From Lachnospiraceae bacterium A4 (GTDB lineage Bacteria; Bacillota; Clostridia; Lachnospirales; Lachnospiraceae): a stretch of DNA of 64,000 bases. The position numbers and the translations under genes are program-made. Position 1 is the stretch's first letter. Each line of letters starts with the position of its first letter. The notes beneath the pieces were generated by a model. The model ran no database searches. It was not told the origin of the DNA and saw nothing but the letters and a program-made list of their open reading frames with translations. The DNA is taken from assembly GCA_000403215.2 (NCBI GenBank), contig KE159565.1:1-64000 (forward strand), read 5' to 3'. Shown here in pieces: positions 1-7,807 of the stretch.

Positions 1-105
1 GCGGGGGAAAAGCCGGAAACATTTGAAACTGTAGGCTTACCTATCGCAATCGGGCGCGAATGCTCATGTACGGTAAAGAAGCAAGCAACCGAAAACAAGA
101 GATAG
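1..105 (+). pseudogene. 3' remnant of an unidentified gene fused to the repeat
   Basis: The frame is open from base 1 to a TAG at 103-105. About 20 residues of unknown origin run up to base 60. From there the frame enters the repeat and ends with the tail CSCTVKKQATENKR. The same tail ends the broken winged-helix frame at 4048-4269, so two unrelated upstream genes have been cut at the same repeat edge. I do not recognise the upstream part, and only its end lies in the window. Confidence 0.4.
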
Positions 106-214
106 ACCGCCAGCACCACACTATTCCGAACAAAAGAACTAAAGACCAAAAGACAAGCACCGTGGAAATGTGTATAACTTGCTATTCCGTCATGGAAAAG
201 TCCATAAGACAGCA
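60..214 (+). repeat. Direct repeat copy A of the tandem cargo units
   Basis: This stretch matches 4224-4369 at roughly 80% or better, with small indels. Both copies start with ATGCTCATGTACGG and end with ACAGCA. The left edge is sharp: the bases before it differ completely between copies. Each copy contains a TGTGNATAA motif (169-177 here), which read backwards fits the DnaA-box pattern TTATNCACA. A second such box (217-225) lies just after copy A. Confidence 0.75.
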
Positions 215-331
215 AGTTATGCACATTACGCACAGTGCCGACTACTACGGAATCCCCCTCATTCTGCGCTCTGTTTGCGCATATTTATATAATTTCTGCA
301 AAATAATTCGTATAGTGTTCAGTTGCTACAC

Positions 332-374
332 TTGTATTCTTCGAGAAAGCGAAATATAATATAGAATATTATAT
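332..374 (+). promoter_or_regulatory. Promoter with operator-like palindrome for the first sensor/ABC operon
   Basis: TTGTAT (332-337) and TATAAT (355-360) are 17 bp apart. A perfect 9-bp inverted repeat (ATATAATAT at 354-362, ATATTATAT at 366-374) overlaps the -10 box and ends just before the ribosome binding site of the small HTH gene. This suggests autoregulation by a dimeric repressor, which is inferred. Confidence 0.55.
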
Positions 375-386
375 CGGAGGTGCATT

Positions 387-572
387 ATGGATTATATGAC
401 GCTTAAACAGGCAGGCGAAAAATGGGGTATTTCTCCCCGTATGATAAATTATTACTGTTCTGCCGGACGAATTGAGGGGGCAGAAAAAATGGGAACAGTT
501 TGGTTGATACCAAAGGACGCTGAAAAACCCGTAGACGGAAGATTAAAAGAAAAGCGGGGGAATTTGAAATGA
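387..572 (+). CDS. Small helix-turn-helix DNA-binding protein
   Basis: This 61-residue protein resembles the short MerR/excisionase-like HTH proteins (helix_turn_helix_17 type). KQAGEKWGISPRMINYYC (residues 7-24) reads as a winged-helix recognition region, followed by GRIEGAEKMGTVWLIP. The ribosome binding site CGGAGG lies about 7 bases before the ATG. The stop overlaps the start of the response regulator by 4 bp, so the two are translationally coupled. Such genes often sit in front of vancomycin- or lantibiotic-type regulators in gut mobile elements. It may bind the palindrome at 354-374. Its function is inferred. Confidence 0.7.
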   Translation: MDYMTLKQAGEKWGISPRMINYYCSAGRIEGAEKMGTVWLIPKDAEKPVDGRLKEKRGNLK

Positions 573-1234
573 AGCATATTTTGATTATTGATGATGATAT
601 TCATATTGGGAATATCATTGAAGAAGCACTTATAAAAGAGGACTATCAAGTATCACGGGCTTATTCGGGAACAGAAGCATTATATGTGCTGTCAGCGTCA
701 AAACCCGACCTTATTCTGCTTGATTTAATGCTCCCCGGTCTTTCTGGTGAAGAAGTGCTGCCACAAATAAAGGACATACCTGTTATCGTTATCAGTGCAA
801 AGATTGATGTGGATGATAAGGTTGCACTTTTGCTTGGCGGTGCAGCGGATTATATTACAAAACCTTTTGAAATGAAAGAGCTGCTTGCAAGAATTACCGT
901 TGCACTCCGAAATGGTGCAGCTTCGGTTGATTCTTCCTTTTTATGTTTTGACAATCTGCGGCTGGACATGATGACACATGAAGTCTTTGTAGGACAGCAG
1001 GGAGTAAATTTAACGAGGACAGAATATGCAATCTTAAAAATTCTCATGCAGAACCCGTCACAAGTAATAGCAAAGTCTGTACTACTTGAACGCATTAGCG
1101 GGGATACTCCCGATTGTACGGACAGCTCATTAAAAACGCATATCAGCCACTTGAGAAAAAAACTGCGGGATATTGGTGGGAAAGAATATATAGATGCGGT
1201 ATGGGGCATTGGCTTCAAATTGAAGTCGGAATAA
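569..1234 (+). CDS. OmpR/PhoB-family response regulator
   Basis: This 221-residue cytoplasmic transcription factor has an N-terminal receiver domain (about 1-115; acidic pocket DDD at 8-10, phosphoacceptor D52 in LLDLMLPG, K in ITKPF). A C-terminal winged helix (about 125-220) ends with the typical GIGFKLK. It overlaps the HTH gene by 4 bp and is followed by the ABC ATPase, permease and histidine kinase, the usual arrangement of peptide-antibiotic sensing and immunity modules. Four TCTCAAC repeats in front of the ATPase gene are its probable binding sites. The family assignment is firm; the drug or peptide sensed is unknown. Confidence 0.93.
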   Translation: MKHILIIDDDIHIGNIIEEALIKEDYQVSRAYSGTEALYVLSASKPDLILLDLMLPGLSGEEVLPQIKDIPVIVISAKIDVDDKVALLLGGAADYITKPFEMKELLARITVALRNGAASVDSSFLCFDNLRLDMMTHEVFVGQQGVNLTRTEYAILKILMQNPSQVIAKSVLLERISGDTPDCTDSSLKTHISHLRKKLRDIGGKEYIDAVWGIGFKLKSE

Positions 1235-1235
1235 A

Positions 1236-1293
1236 TCTCAACGAAATCTCAACTATTTTCTCAACTGTTTTCTCAACTATTTCCTGCTACAAT
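1236..1293 (+). promoter_or_regulatory. Four TCTCAAC repeats plus -10 box: predicted regulator binding array
   Basis: TCTCAAC occurs at 1236, 1247, 1259 and 1271, a period of 11-12 bp, which puts all copies on one face of the helix. The -10 box TACAAT lies at 1288-1293, and no good -35 is visible because the last repeat takes its place. This is the layout of a promoter activated by an OmpR-family regulator. It sits between the regulator gene and the ABC ATPase gene. Confidence 0.7.
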
Positions 1294-1324
1294 GCCAGTA
1301 AAAGAGGAAAAGGAGGCTTGGCTT

Positions 1325-2239
1325 ATGGATTATGTCCTAACTACAAATGCCCTGTCTAAAGAGTATGGAACATTCAAAGCGTTAAACGCTGTTTCCATGC
1401 ACATTCCCAAAGGGGCTATCTATGGCTTCGTTGGGAAAAACGGCGCTGGTAAAACAACTCTGCTTCGCTTAATCTGCGGATTGCAGGCGGCTACTTCTGG
1501 CGAATACACGCTGTATGGGAGGAAAAGCACGGATAAGGAAATCAATAAATCACGCAGGAGAATGGGGGCTGTTGTTGAAACACCGTCTATTTATCTTGAT
1601 ATGACGGCAGAAGAAAATCTAAAAGAACAATACCGTATTCTTGGTCTGCCCTCTTTTGACGGGCTGAAAGAGCTGTTAAAGCTGGTTGCTCTTGAAAATA
1701 CCGGGAAAAAGAAAGCGAAAAATTTTTCTCTTGGTATGCGGCAGCGGTTAGGGATTGCGGTTGCGCTTTGTGGCGACCCGGACTTTCTTGTGTTAGACGA
1801 GCCGGTAAATGGTCTTGATCCGCAAGGTATTATTGAAATGCGGGAACTAATTTTGAGACTTAACCGGGAACATCAGATAACGGTACTGATTTCCAGCCAC
1901 ATTCTTGATGAATTGGCAAAATTGGCAACACACTATGGCTTTATTGACAATGGAACTATTGTAAAAGAAGTAAGTGCAGCAGATTTGGAATCTGCTTGCA
2001 GAAAATGTGTATTTATGGAAGTGAGCAGCACAAAAGCACTTGCCTGTGTACTTGACCGAATGAAAATCGAGTATAAGATTTTGTCCGATACAACTGCCAA
2101 CGTGTTTACAAAAGTGAAAGCATCCCTGTTGATTTCTGAACTGGCAAAAGAAAATTGCGACGTGATTTCCATGCAGGAACGCGCCGAAAGTTTGGAAAGC
2201 TTTTATATCAGTCTTGTTGGAGGTGAAAAACATGATTAA
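1325..2239 (+). CDS. ABC transporter ATP-binding protein (bacitracin/lantibiotic-immunity type)
   Basis: This is the ATPase of an ABC-2 type exporter or immunity transporter, 304 residues from the ATG at 1325, which has AGGAGG 8 bases upstream; an earlier in-frame ATG at 1292 lacks a site. Walker A is GKNGAGKTT, the signature is FSLGMRQR and Walker B is FLVLDEPVNGLD, followed by an H-loop in LISSHILDELA. The C-terminal 90 residues form the extra domain seen in BcrA/LanF-like proteins. It overlaps the permease by 8 bp. The substrate is unknown; lantibiotic or bacitracin-like peptides are the usual ones for this family. Confidence 0.9.
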   Translation: MDYVLTTNALSKEYGTFKALNAVSMHIPKGAIYGFVGKNGAGKTTLLRLICGLQAATSGEYTLYGRKSTDKEINKSRRRMGAVVETPSIYLDMTAEENLKEQYRILGLPSFDGLKELLKLVALENTGKKKAKNFSLGMRQRLGIAVALCGDPDFLVLDEPVNGLDPQGIIEMRELILRLNREHQITVLISSHILDELAKLATHYGFIDNGTIVKEVSAADLESACRKCVFMEVSSTKALACVLDRMKIEYKILSDTTANVFTKVKASLLISELAKENCDVISMQERAESLESFYISLVGGEKHD

Positions 2240-3071
2240 ACTTTTAAAGGCTAATTTAGCAAGGCTTTGGAAAAATAAAGTATTTTGGTTAGGATTTTTG
2301 GTGTTAAATGTTTTTTGCATTATCCAAAAAATCGGCTTAATCCAAGATACAATAGAAGTACATTATTTAGAGGAAACATTTTGGATACAGGCATATGTGC
2401 TTGGTATTATACTTTCCGTCTTTATCAGTCTTTTTATAGGTGCTGAATATGAGTATGGCACAATCAGAAATAAGATTATTTCAGGCTATGACCGTTCCGA
2501 AATTTATCTTGCAAATATATTTGCTTGTATTATTGCGGGATGGATTATGTGCATGGGGTGTCTGATTTCTTCACTTTTGGTTGGCGTTCCATTTTTGGGA
2601 TTTTTCCACACTGAACTTTCAGAGATTCTTTTACAAGGGATTTGCGTGTTTGCCTTGAGTGCGGCTTATACGGCAATTTACTGTTTTTTTGCTATGTTAA
2701 TTCATAACCGCACAATTACAGCCATTGCCTGCATTATGCTTTCATTTTTGCTTTTGTTTTCTGGAACTGTTGTTTCAAACCGACTGGACGAATCAGAATA
2801 TTATTATATTCCAGATGCGTCCTTGGGGATAGGTGAAATTGACGATGGAAGCAATTCTGAATGGATTCGTAATCCCGATTATTTAGAGGGAACGGAACGC
2901 CGAATTTATGAAATCGTTTTTGAAGTGATTCCCGGAGGGCAGTCATTACAGCTTAGCGGAATGTTAAACGAACACACAAGCTATACAGAGATGTTTTCGG
3001 CTTCATTGGCGTGGATTATTATATCATGCGGCTGTGGAGTGTTGCTGTTCTGTAGAAAAGATTTGAGATAG
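2232..3071 (+). CDS. ABC-2 type permease
   Basis: This 279-residue membrane protein starts at the ATG at 2232, which follows GGAGGTG. About six hydrophobic segments are visible: one near 15-35, then a group between about 55 and 175, and a last one at the C-terminus. A hydrophilic extracytoplasmic loop of about 60 residues precedes the last segment. It pairs with the overlapping ATPase as the membrane half of an immunity or efflux transporter. Only one permease gene is present, whereas LanFEG systems usually have two, so the transporter may be a homodimer. Confidence 0.85.
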   Translation: MIKLLKANLARLWKNKVFWLGFLVLNVFCIIQKIGLIQDTIEVHYLEETFWIQAYVLGIILSVFISLFIGAEYEYGTIRNKIISGYDRSEIYLANIFACIIAGWIMCMGCLISSLLVGVPFLGFFHTELSEILLQGICVFALSAAYTAIYCFFAMLIHNRTITAIACIMLSFLLLFSGTVVSNRLDESEYYYIPDASLGIGEIDDGSNSEWIRNPDYLEGTERRIYEIVFEVIPGGQSLQLSGMLNEHTSYTEMFSASLAWIIISCGCGVLLFCRKDLR

Positions 3072-3087
3072 AGAGGGAGGTATATTC

Positions 3088-3984
3088 ATGCTTTTACCGT
3101 GGGTTTTGTGCAGTATTCTGTCTTTCATTGTTCTGATTTTCTGCGTGAAAATTCATACGCTGAAAGTGAGCATGGCAGAAATACGGGTACAGCTTGCGGA
3201 CTGGCTGAAAACAGATACGAATACCCTTATTTCTATATCTTCCAGCGACAGGCAGATGCGACTGCTGGCATCCGACCTAAACAGGCAGCTTCGGCTGCTC
3301 CGCAGACAGCGCAGACGATACCTTGACGGAGACCGGGAGCTGAAAGATGCCATAACGAATATTTCCCATGATTTGCGGACACCCTTAACTGCTATTTGTG
3401 GATATTTGGACTTACTCCGAGATGAAGAAAAGTCCGAAAAAGTCACTTATTATGTCATGGCTATTCAAAACCGTGCAGAGGTATTAAAACAATTAACGGA
3501 AGAGTTGTTCCGCTATTCGATCATCATGTCGGCGCAGGAGCCTATGCAGTTAGAGCCTTTATGTGTGAATGACATGTTAGAACAAAGTATTGTATCATTT
3601 TATGCTACATTGACGAAACGTGGCATTACTCCGCAAATAGATATTACTGAAAAAAAGATTATGCGTACTTTGAACAGAACTGCTTTCCTGCGTGTATTGA
3701 ACAACATTCTGAATAATGCGGTGAAGTACAGCGACGGTGATTTGAATGTTTCGCTGTCCGAAACTGGGGAAATCATTTTCTTAAATACAGCGAAAAATCT
3801 AAATGATATACAGGTTGGAAAACTGTTTAACCGCTTCTTTTCTGTGGAAACAGCAAGGAACTCAACAGGGTTAGGGTTAGCTATCGCAAAAACATTGGTT
3901 GAACAAATGCAGGGAACTATTACAGCACAATATCACAACAATGTATTAAGCATCTGTTTGGATTTTCCGCAAACAGCAGAATAA
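3088..3984 (+). CDS. Sensor histidine kinase
   Basis: This 298-residue kinase has one clear N-terminal membrane helix (about 4-22) and almost no extracellular domain. It fits the intramembrane-sensing class that works with ABC transporters. The H box NISHDLRTPL carries H94, the N box is NILNNAVKYS and the G2 box GLGLAIAK. It is the last gene of the unit and presumably phosphorylates the regulator at 569-1234. The short sensor suggests the signal comes through the transporter; this is inferred from family knowledge. Confidence 0.9.
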   Translation: MLLPWVLCSILSFIVLIFCVKIHTLKVSMAEIRVQLADWLKTDTNTLISISSSDRQMRLLASDLNRQLRLLRRQRRRYLDGDRELKDAITNISHDLRTPLTAICGYLDLLRDEEKSEKVTYYVMAIQNRAEVLKQLTEELFRYSIIMSAQEPMQLEPLCVNDMLEQSIVSFYATLTKRGITPQIDITEKKIMRTLNRTAFLRVLNNILNNAVKYSDGDLNVSLSETGEIIFLNTAKNLNDIQVGKLFNRFFSVETARNSTGLGLAIAKTLVEQMQGTITAQYHNNVLSICLDFPQTAE

Positions 3985-4047
3985 AAGTATAAACGATTTA
4001 CAAGAAAATGCAATGTCCTATGTGGGAGAAAGACTACATGACAGGAG

Positions 4048-4223
4048 GTGAGATTTGTCGCTAAAATAATCATACTTGCATTCAATGACACAGAAGAAAA
4101 AGCGGTTGAGAAAGTAATAGCTACTCTTACCGATATGATACCGCTAGAAGCCATAGAGCCGCCACAATCCCCCGCACTGGTTTTTCCGGGACTGGAAATA
4201 AGGCTGCACCAACGCCGTGTATT
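4048..4223 (+). pseudogene. Broken winged-helix regulator gene (5' part only)
   Basis: The frame beginning GTG at 4048 is nearly identical over about 58 codons to the intact gene at 6055-6483, including LTDMIPLEAIEPPQSPALVF. At 4224 it runs into repeat copy B and stops at 4269 with a foreign tail. The DNA-binding half is missing, so it is not functional. The bases before the start (CTACATGACAGGAGGTGAG) also match those before the intact copy. Confidence 0.8.
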
Positions 4224-4369
4224 ATGCTCATGTACGGTAAAGAAGCAAGCAACCGAAAACAAGAGGTAGACCGCCAGCACCACATTATTCCGAACCAAAG
4301 ACCAAAAGACAAGCATTATGGAAATGTGCATAACAGGCTATGGAATCATGGATAACTCTATTCACAGCA
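4224..4369 (+). repeat. Direct repeat copy B of the tandem cargo units
   Basis: This is the second copy of the repeat at 60-214. It interrupts the winged-helix gene exactly at its left edge. It contains TGTGCATAA at 4325-4333, a reverse-strand match to the DnaA-box pattern TTATNCACA. Confidence 0.75.
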
Positions 4370-4854
4370 CATGGAAAAGCTAAAGTGCAGCTTTCCCACG
4401 TCCTGCAAACAGAGTTACCCACAATTCCAAAAGACAGCCAGTTATACACATTCCCACAAATCTAAACTTATATATAATTCAAACTTTTCTGAAAATGGCT
4501 TGATAATAGGGGATTCTTGCCGGAAAAAGTTTGGATTTCATTTCACCAAATGCAATGCTCCAATTATAACAAAGTGAGAAAAACACTGTTATTTATCTCT
4601 GTTCCAACCAATTTATTTACATTTTTGACAAGAGAAAACCAAAACAAAATCCAAACTTTTCTATCAGAAAATGCCTTGAATAAAGGATTTACAGAGGAAA
4701 GTTTGGATTTCTTCTAAGTTTTGATTTGTGGGAAAATCCAAAAGTTTAGATTTTCCCACAATGCCGGCTACGGCGAAACCCTCTCACTTTATCAAATAAA
4801 ATCTTAAAAACATTATTTTGTATTTCTTTTTCCGCTTTTGAAATATTTATAAAC
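4370..4854. other. Gene-free stretch with iteron-like repeats and a hairpin
   Basis: No believable gene is seen; short open frames here lack ribosome binding sites and family features. The stretch holds two imperfect copies of a roughly 61-bp unit (4479-4539 and 4650-4711), each beginning with CAAACTTTTCT and ending with AAAGTTTGGATTTC. It also has a TTATACACA box at 4442-4450, the near-match TTACCCACA at 4415-4423, and a perfect 12-bp inverted repeat (TGTGGGAAAATC at 4727-4738, GATTTTCCCACA at 4749-4760). Repeats plus DnaA-like boxes resemble a replication or plasmid-type control region; that reading is inference. Confidence 0.5.
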
Positions 4855-4888
4855 TTGACAAATGCCAAAAGTACTGTATAATACAGTA
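4855..4888 (+). promoter_or_regulatory. padR promoter with overlapping operator palindrome
   Basis: TTGACA (4855-4860) and TATAAT (4877-4882) are 16 bp apart. The inverted repeat TACTGTA-TAA-TACAGTA (4872-4888) covers the -10 box. PadR proteins commonly bind such dyads in their own promoters, so negative autoregulation is likely. Confidence 0.7.
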
Positions 4889-4916
4889 TTGGATAATACA
4901 ACTATGGAGGTGAATT

Positions 4917-5453
4917 ATGTCTACGATTGATTTAATCATTTTAGGCTCATTATGCCAAAGTCCTAAAAGTGCGTATGACTTACAAAAACAGATTGAATTC
5001 CGAAACTTGTCAAGGTGGATAAAGATTGGCTCGTTTACTGTTTACAAGAAAGTGGTTCAATACGAAAGCAAAGGATATGTTATTAGTGAAACTGTTAAGA
5101 ATGGCAATATGCCCGAAAAAACAGTGTATACAATAACGCCAAAGGGAAAAGAAATTTTTAAGGAATTGATGACTAAGTTTTCTTTAGCAGAAACAAGAGT
5201 ATTTTTAGATTTTAATGCAGTTATTGTGAATATGGCTTTGCTTGACGAAAATTCTGCAAATGAGTGTATTGCAAATATTAAAAATAGTATTCAAAACACT
5301 AAAATGCAGATTGCAGAACAATTACCCACACATAAGGACATTCCGTTATTTGGACGGACTATTCTGGAACAACAATTTTTGCTTTTAGAAACACTGGAAA
5401 AATGGGAAGAAAATTTTGAAAAAGAATTGGCGAAAGAGAGGGAAGAAAAATGA
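4917..5453 (+). CDS. PadR-family transcriptional regulator
   Basis: This is a 178-residue cytoplasmic repressor. The N-terminal winged helix (about 1-85) has the family pattern LIILGSLCQSPKSAYDLQKQ followed by the wing TVYTITPKGKE. The C-terminal helical dimerisation region (about 90-175) is of the longer PadR type. GGAGGTGA precedes the ATG. The stop overlaps the start of the membrane gene by 4 bp, so the pair forms an operon whose product the regulator probably controls in response to a small molecule. Confidence 0.88.
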   Translation: MSTIDLIILGSLCQSPKSAYDLQKQIEFRNLSRWIKIGSFTVYKKVVQYESKGYVISETVKNGNMPEKTVYTITPKGKEIFKELMTKFSLAETRVFLDFNAVIVNMALLDENSANECIANIKNSIQNTKMQIAEQLPTHKDIPLFGRTILEQQFLLLETLEKWEENFEKELAKEREEK

Positions 5454-5935
5454 ATTTGATGTATTTTATATTTTTTAATTTGGTGATTTATTTACCATTT
5501 CACTTATTTGAGGAAGCTGTTGGTGATTTCCCTAAGTGGATGTATGAGCATAAATGGCTGCCTTATCATATGACGCATGGACACTGGATGGCGAACAATT
5601 TGTTTATTTACTATCCAATGCTTCTTGTATCAGTTTTTTTATTTGTGTTTATCAATCAGTTTGTCTGTTTCGGAGTGGCAATTCTTATATGGGGAATCAT
5701 AAACTTTGGCGACCATTTTTTCTATACAATCAAAGATAGAAAAATTTCTCCGGGGTTAATAACTGGAACACTTTTTCTTGTCAATTCAATTTTCGGATTA
5801 AGAAATTATTATTTGTCAGATTTCTTTTCTGTATATCAGTTAATTATAGGAATTTTGATTGGTGGTGTGTTATTTGGTTTGCCTATGGGATTATGTGTTG
5901 TTTTATATAAGTTTTTTGATAAGTATTTCAAATAA
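5450..5935 (+). CDS. HXXEE-domain membrane protein
   Basis: This 161-residue integral membrane protein has four hydrophobic segments. The motif HLFEE near residue 19 (H-x-x-E-E), a following HMTHGHW and a conserved NFGDHFFY place it in the HXXEE family. These are predicted membrane proteins with clustered His/Glu that may bind metal; their function is unknown. It is translationally coupled to padR. The same membrane-gene-after-PadR arrangement is often seen for efflux or stress functions. Confidence 0.75.
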   Translation: MNLMYFIFFNLVIYLPFHLFEEAVGDFPKWMYEHKWLPYHMTHGHWMANNLFIYYPMLLVSVFLFVFINQFVCFGVAILIWGIINFGDHFFYTIKDRKISPGLITGTLFLVNSIFGLRNYYLSDFFSVYQLIIGILIGGVLFGLPMGLCVVLYKFFDKYFK

Positions 5936-6054
5936 ATGCTTTTGCCACCTTTGAAAATGGACACATCAACAAAGATAACAAGAATAGCATAAAACAGTGG
6001 CTTGTCGCCGTCCTGTTCAAGTTCCGGCTGGACGGACAGGCTACATAACAGGAG

Positions 6055-6483
6055 GTGAGATTTGTCGGTAAAATAATCATGCTTACATTCAACGACACGG
6101 AAGAAAAAGCAGTTGAAAAAGCCATAGCCACCCTTGCCGATATGATACCGCTGGAAGCCATACAGCCGCCGCAATCCCCCGCACTGGTTTTTCCGGGACT
6201 GGAAATAAGGCTGCACCAACGCCGGGTACTAAAAGACGGGGCGGACATATACCTCACACGATTGGAATACGGCGCACTCTGCTATCTTGCTGCCAGTCCG
6301 GGACGGGTATTCACAAAGGCACAAATCTTTGAATCCGTGTGGAGTATGGAAAGCGAAAGCTGCCAGTCAAGCGTTGCCAGCGTGATATGCAACTTGCGGA
6401 AAAAGATAGAGCCGGACAGCAAAAACCCCACCTACATAAAGACCATTTTAGGCATAGGCTACAAGTTTGCTTCCGGGGAATGA
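6055..6483 (+). CDS. OmpR-type winged-helix regulator without receiver domain
   Basis: This 142-residue protein lacks a phosphorylatable receiver. Its C-terminal half (about 55-142) is a full OmpR-like DNA-binding domain: YLTRLEYGALCYLAASPGRV, a recognition region around SVASVICNLRKKI, and the final GIGYKFA. Such proteins are regular members of gut conjugative transposons upstream of the mobilization genes. The start is uncertain: the GTG at 6055 abuts AGGAGG, while an ATG at 6079 lies farther away. A 5' duplicate of the gene lies at 4048-4223. A terminator follows at 6522. Confidence 0.8.
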   Translation: MRFVGKIIMLTFNDTEEKAVEKAIATLADMIPLEAIQPPQSPALVFPGLEIRLHQRRVLKDGADIYLTRLEYGALCYLAASPGRVFTKAQIFESVWSMESESCQSSVASVICNLRKKIEPDSKNPTYIKTILGIGYKFASGE

Positions 6484-6521
6484 CAACCGAATAACCGCCG
6501 CCATTTTAGGCAGTCAGAAAG

Positions 6522-6553
6522 CAGGAAATCAAGAAAAGGTTTCCTGTTTTTTT
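6522..6553 (+). terminator. Intrinsic terminator after the winged-helix gene
   Basis: The 7-bp stem CAGGAAA/TTTCCTG (6522-6528, 6540-6546) is followed by seven T residues. Confidence 0.8.
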
Positions 6554-6883
6554 GCGCCCGTTTTTGTCAAATGCTGTTACGAAAACACGAAAAGATTTTC
6601 CGGGGGACTTTGCCAAATTTTTCTTCCAGTGCGTAGTAATAATGACGGGAAAAATATTGCCGCAAAGTTGGCAGAAGCCCCGCCCTCTCCGTCGAGGGTA
6701 TCAGCGAAAGCCAGCACAGCGGAAACCGTCACTTTCTTAGAGCAAAATTCTACCACAGTACCAAATTTCGCCTACCGGCTCATTTTGTCCTGCGGGAATC
6801 TTGTTGGGGTTGCCACCCCAAGCCCGCCTTTTTGCGGCTTGCGCCGCTTGAAAAAATCCACCCACGAAAGGAGGTTCACAGCC
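6554..6883 (+). other. Non-coding stretch before mobC, candidate oriT
   Basis: No gene starts here before the ATG at 6884. It has three compact inverted repeats: CCCTC/GAGGG around 6684-6699, TTGGGGT-TGCC-ACCCCAA at 6804-6821, and GCGGC/GCCGC at 6834-6847. A GC-rich, hairpin-bearing region directly upstream of a MobC-relaxase pair is where the transfer origin of this relaxase class normally lies. The exact nick site cannot be read from sequence alone. Confidence 0.45.
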
Positions 6884-7279
6884 ATGAAAAAATACAACAC
6901 GCCCCACCGCCGCCGGGTAATCAAGACACGCTTGACCGAGGAAGAATACGCCGAGTTTTCCGAGCGTGTCACCCTCTGCAAAATGAGCCAAGCCGAGTTT
7001 ATCCGGCAAGCCCTCATTAATTCAAGCATACGCCCGGTTATCACCGTTTCCACGGTCAATGATGAATTGCTCTCTGCTGTTGGGAAGCTAACCGCCGAGT
7101 ATGGGAAAATCGGCGGCAACTTGAATCAGATTGCCCGCTGTCTGAACGAGTACGGCGCACCTTATAACGCCCTCTCCCAAGAGGTACGAGCCGCCACAGC
7201 GGAGCTTGCCGCTTTGAAGTTTGAAGTCTTGCAGAAAGTAGGTGAAGCCGTTGGCAACATTCAAACATATCAGCTCTAA
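6884..7279 (+). CDS. mobC: MobC-like relaxosome accessory protein
   Basis: This 131-residue basic protein starts at an ATG preceded by AAAGGAGG. The N-terminal ribbon-helix-helix-like part (KTRLTEEEYAEFSERV, MSQAEFIRQAL) and the later GGNLNQIARCLNEYG are the classic MobC (PF05713) pattern. MobC binds oriT and helps the relaxase open the DNA during mobilization. It overlaps the relaxase start by 38 bp, as is usual. The gene appears intact although its partner is not. Confidence 0.88.
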   Translation: MKKYNTPHRRRVIKTRLTEEEYAEFSERVTLCKMSQAEFIRQALINSSIRPVITVSTVNDELLSAVGKLTAEYGKIGGNLNQIARCLNEYGAPYNALSQEVRAATAELAALKFEVLQKVGEAVGNIQTYQL

Positions 7280-7710
7280 AAATGCCGACTATGGAGCTGC
7301 CGAGCAGTACCTAACTTTTGAGCATGACGAGTTTACCATGAAGCCCACATTGGACGGGAACGGGCGGCTTCTCCCCCGTGACGATTACCGTATATCTTCC
7401 CTTAATTGCGGCGGGGAAGATTTCGCCATAGCGTGTATGCGCTCCAATCTGAAATACGGCAAGAACCAAAAGCGGGAGGACGTGAAAAGCCACCATTATA
7501 TCATCAGTTTTGACCCCCGTGACGCTGCCGACAATGGCTTGACCGTAGACCGGGCGCAACAGTTGGGCGAGCAGTTTTGTAGAGAGCATTTCCCCGGACA
7601 CCAAGCGTTGGTATGCACCCACCCGGACGGGCATAACCACAGCGGCAACATTCATGTGCATATCGTCATAAACAGCTTGCGGATTGCGGAAGTGCCGCTA
7701 CTGCCATACA
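7242..7710 (+). pseudogene. Truncated relaxase (MobA/VirD2-like)
   Basis: The first ~156 codons encode the N-terminal part of a relaxase/mobilization nuclease. KHISSKNADYGAAEQYLTFE is the usual start, and HNHSGNIHVHIVIN is the HUH metal-binding motif. After EVPLLPYM (about 7710) the reading leaves the family and soon stops; intact members run to 450 or more residues. The break lies about 100 bp before the convergent S66 peptidase gene. The element is therefore unlikely to mobilize itself from here. Confidence 0.85.
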
Positions 7711-7807
7711 TGGAATATTCAAGTACAGTTCCTAAGTGTCGTAACAGTCTTGTAGGTTCACCTAACTATCGCACCCCATTCTTTCCCTCGGATGCTTTTA
7801 CCCAGTA

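Noticed and set aside
1236-1277. TCTCAAC repeats as a CRISPR-like array
   Set aside because: Units are only 7 bases with 4-5 base gaps; no cas genes. They fit regulator half-sites.
4371-4717. Short open frames in the repeat-rich stretch before padR
   Set aside because: No ribosome binding sites, no family features, and they coincide with the imperfect repeats.
7740-7780. Resemblance between TGTAGGTTCACCTAACTATC and bases 32-52 near the left edge
   Set aside because: Match is short and needs a gap; could be chance.
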